Shown: positions 9,755 to 11,044 of the stretch, piece by piece
How positions within the stretch are numbered: the first letter of the stretch is position 1
Layout: each line of letters starts with the position of its first letter
Assembly (NCBI GenBank): GCA_025935595.1
Contig: JAICUZ010000060.1
Location: 1-11,044 of the forward strand
Origin: Burkholderiales bacterium
Lineage (GTDB): Bacteria > Actinomycetota > Thermoleophilia > Gaiellales > Gaiellaceae
Direction of reading: 5' to 3'
Length of the DNA: 11,044 nucleotides
Program-made: the position numbers and the translations under genes
The notes under the pieces: generated by a model
Told to the model about the DNA's origin: nothing
What the model saw: the letters and a program-made list of their open reading frames with translations, nothing else
Database searches by the model: none

Positions 9755-11044
9755 CTACGCGGCGTCGTCGTCCAACCCCCACTGGCTCATCGGGGTGTAG
9801 CCCCAGTCGCCGTTCTCGGACGGGTCCTCGGCGGCCTCGACCTCTTCCGTTTCCGGCACCTCGGCCGTGGCGGCGCCCGCTGTGGCGGTCTTCTTGCGGC
9901 GGTTTCGTCCGCCGCGGGAGCCTCGGCGCGTCCGCTTCTTGGCCGGCGTCGGTGCTTCATCGTCCTCGTCGGTCAGGTCGCGGCCCGGGAGGTGGATGAC
10001 CGGCGGGGGCGGAGCCTCCGGGGTGTCGGACACCTCGGTGTCTGACACCTCTTCGACCGGCTCTTCGCTCACGCCCGCCGTCGTAGCCTTCTTCTTGCGG
10101 TTCCGACCGCCGCGTGACCCGCGGCGCGTCTTCTTCTTCGCGGGCGCCGAAGGCTCGTCCCCGTCCTCGGCGGCTTCCTCGGCCACCTCGACCTCGACCT
10201 CGGGCTCGTCCGCTGCCTCGGGCTCGTCCGCTGCCTCGGGCTCGTCCGCTGCCTCGGCCTCGGCCTCGACCTTCTTCCTCGGAGCGGAGCTCTTCTTCGC
10301 GCGGGTCGGCCGCTCCGCCTCTCCTTCCGCGGTGAGCGGCTCGTCGAGCTCCTCGGCAGGAGTCAAAAGCTCGGCCCAGGCGAGTCCGTCGGTCAGCGCA
10401 GTGACGCGTGCGGTCACCTTCTTGCCGACGAGCTTCGCGGCGCCGCCGACGACGACGTCGACGTCGCCGACCTTCCCGACGCCCGCGTGCGGGTCGTGGA
10501 GCCCGACTTCGCCGAGCTTGACGTCCACCTCCTGGCCGACGTCCATGCCGACCTTCGGCGTGAGCTTCTCGAGCGTTCCCTGATCGAGCACCTTGAAGTG
10601 GTCGAGGTGCTCGCCCTCCTTGCCGACCAGGAAGAACCGCCGCTTCGTCGTCTCCTCGAGCTCGCGGAGCCGCGAGCCGCCGGAGCCGGCGACGAGCCAG
10701 GCGACCTTCGCGTTCACCTCGACACGGAACGCCTTCGAGCGCGAGCCCGGCGTCACGAGACCGCGGAGCCGCCGCTCGACGTCGACCGCCGCAGTGTGCT
10801 CGGAGACGACGATGCCGTCGCCGCCGCACGTCGGGCACTTCTTCGTCATCACCTCGCGCGGGCCGTCGGTGACGTTCTGACGCGTCATCTCGACGAGGCC
10901 GAGCGGTGAGATCTCGACGACGTAGGTCTTCGTCCGGTCGCGCTCGAGCTCCTCGCCGAGCGCCTTCTCGACCGCGGCACGGTTCTTGGGGCTCGCCATG
11001 TCGATGAAGTCGATGACGATGATCCCGCCGATGTCGCGCAGCCG
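9755..11044 (-). CDS. rne: Ribonuclease E/G, 5' part outside the window
   Basis: Endoribonuclease for mRNA decay and rRNA processing; 429 C-terminal residues are visible. The frame stays open to the right edge, where it reads RLRDIGGIIVIDFIDM, the conserved end of the RNase E/G catalytic core, so the ATG at 10999 is internal. Next come SPLGLVEMTRQNV and KKCPTCGGDG, the Zn-link type CPxC motif (Cys at visible residues 70 and 73). A region that looks like a TRAM or S1-type RNA-binding fold follows (about 165-225). The last 200 residues are a disordered tail: Glu/Ala/Asp/Pro repeats, two copies of an arginine-rich module TRRGSRGGRNR-[KR]-KK (visible 306-319 and 372-385), and a terminal DWGYTPMSQWGLDD. 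The tail is the usual protein- and RNA-binding scaffold of actinobacterial RNase E. I use rne because of the long tail; rng is possible. Confidence 0.93.
   Translation of the reverse strand, partial: RLRDIGGIIVIDFIDMASPKNRAAVEKALGEELERDRTKTYVVEISPLGLVEMTRQNVTDGPREVMTKKCPTCGGDGIVVSEHTAAVDVERRLRGLVTPGSRSKAFRVEVNAKVAWLVAGSGGSRLRELEETTKRRFFLVGKEGEHLDHFKVLDQGTLEKLTPKVGMDVGQEVDVKLGEVGLHDPHAGVGKVGDVDVVVGGAAKLVGKKVTARVTALTDGLAWAELLTPAEELDEPLTAEGEAERPTRAKKSSAPRKKVEAEAEAADEPEAADEPEAADEPEVEVEVAEEAAEDGDEPSAPAKKKTRRGSRGGRNRKKKATTAGVSEEPVEEVSDTEVSDTPEAPPPPVIHLPGRDLTDEDDEAPTPAKKRTRRGSRGGRNRRKKTATAGAATAEVPETEEVEAAEDPSENGDWGYTPMSQWGLDDDAA
10022..10049. repeat. REP-like double palindrome inside the RNase E/G gene
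   Basis: Units GGTGTCGGACACC (10022-10034) and GGTGTCTGACACC (10037-10049) are separated by TC. The second is identical to the first unit at 6794-6806, and the first differs by one central base. The pair would fold into a hairpin with one central G-U or mismatch. It is in frame and encodes EVSDTEVSDTP in the disordered tail, between the two arginine-rich modules. Confidence 0.75.
10202..10255 (-). repeat. Three exact 18-bp tandem repeats in the RNase E/G tail
   Basis: The 18-bp unit GGGCTCGTCCGCTGCCTC (plus-strand reading) occurs three times without change, encoding the hexapeptide EAADEP three times in the acidic linker. Exact DNA identity with a period that is a multiple of three suggests recent slippage expansion. 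Confidence 0.85.

Noticed and set aside
10202..10255. Possible CRISPR array
   Set aside because: The 18-bp units are contiguous and in frame with no spacers, so it is a coding tandem repeat.

Overview
The window is high-GC DNA from an actinobacterium, probably from the deep-branching class Thermoleophilia (a Gaiellales-like lineage). This rests on the strong GC bias, the frequent GTG starts, the gene order RNase E/G - rplU - rpmA - obg - nadD - rsfS, and a stand-alone 2-oxoglutarate dehydrogenase E1 in place of the E2-E1 fusion of Corynebacteriales. The lineage is an inference; no 16S gene is present. Gene density is high and most genes lie on the minus strand.

Bases 1-478 hold the start of an unknown minus-strand gene (runs off the left edge) and a divergent small basic protein gene. 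The latter converges on sucA with only 3 bp between the stop codons. sucA (479-3310, minus) is a complete 943-aa E1. Upstream, in the same direction, lie two small membrane-protein genes joined by a GTGA overlap, then a two-domain GNAT acetyltransferase. Next are a 32-aa membrane peptide coupled by TGATG to a secreted six-cysteine protein, and a CGNR zinc-finger protein. Several starts here (3864, 4726 and perhaps 3310) have a TANNNT-like hexamer 6-7 nt before the start codon and no Shine-Dalgarno, which suggests leaderless mRNAs. Others (191, 5270, 5984) have strong Shine-Dalgarno sequences.

A short divergent promoter region at 5913-5983, with four GTWAC motifs, separates the CGNR gene from two overlapping plus-strand genes for small conserved-type proteins (5984-6367, 6360-6662). 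These end at a bidirectional terminator shared with a minus-strand tRNA-Ala(GGC).

From 6824 to the right edge is a housekeeping cluster read on the minus strand: RNase E/G (5' end outside the window), rplU, rpmA, obg, nadD and rsfS. From rplU to rsfS the genes overlap or nearly touch and probably form one ribosome-biogenesis and NAD-synthesis operon. A hairpin plus T-tract separates RNase E/G from rplU and lies only 8 nt before the rplU start codon.

The most interesting observations are: (1) a REP-like double palindrome built on GGTGTCTGACACC, present once between tRNA-Ala and rsfS and once inside the RNase E/G coding sequence, where it encodes part of a disordered linker; (2) an L21 protein with a C-terminal helical domain on an Ala/Lys linker; (3) an Obg GTPase with a shortened C-terminal OCT domain; (4) tiny coupled membrane-protein genes; (5) operator-like repeats at two promoters. 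No CRISPR array, insertion sequence, phage gene or obvious defence system is visible.
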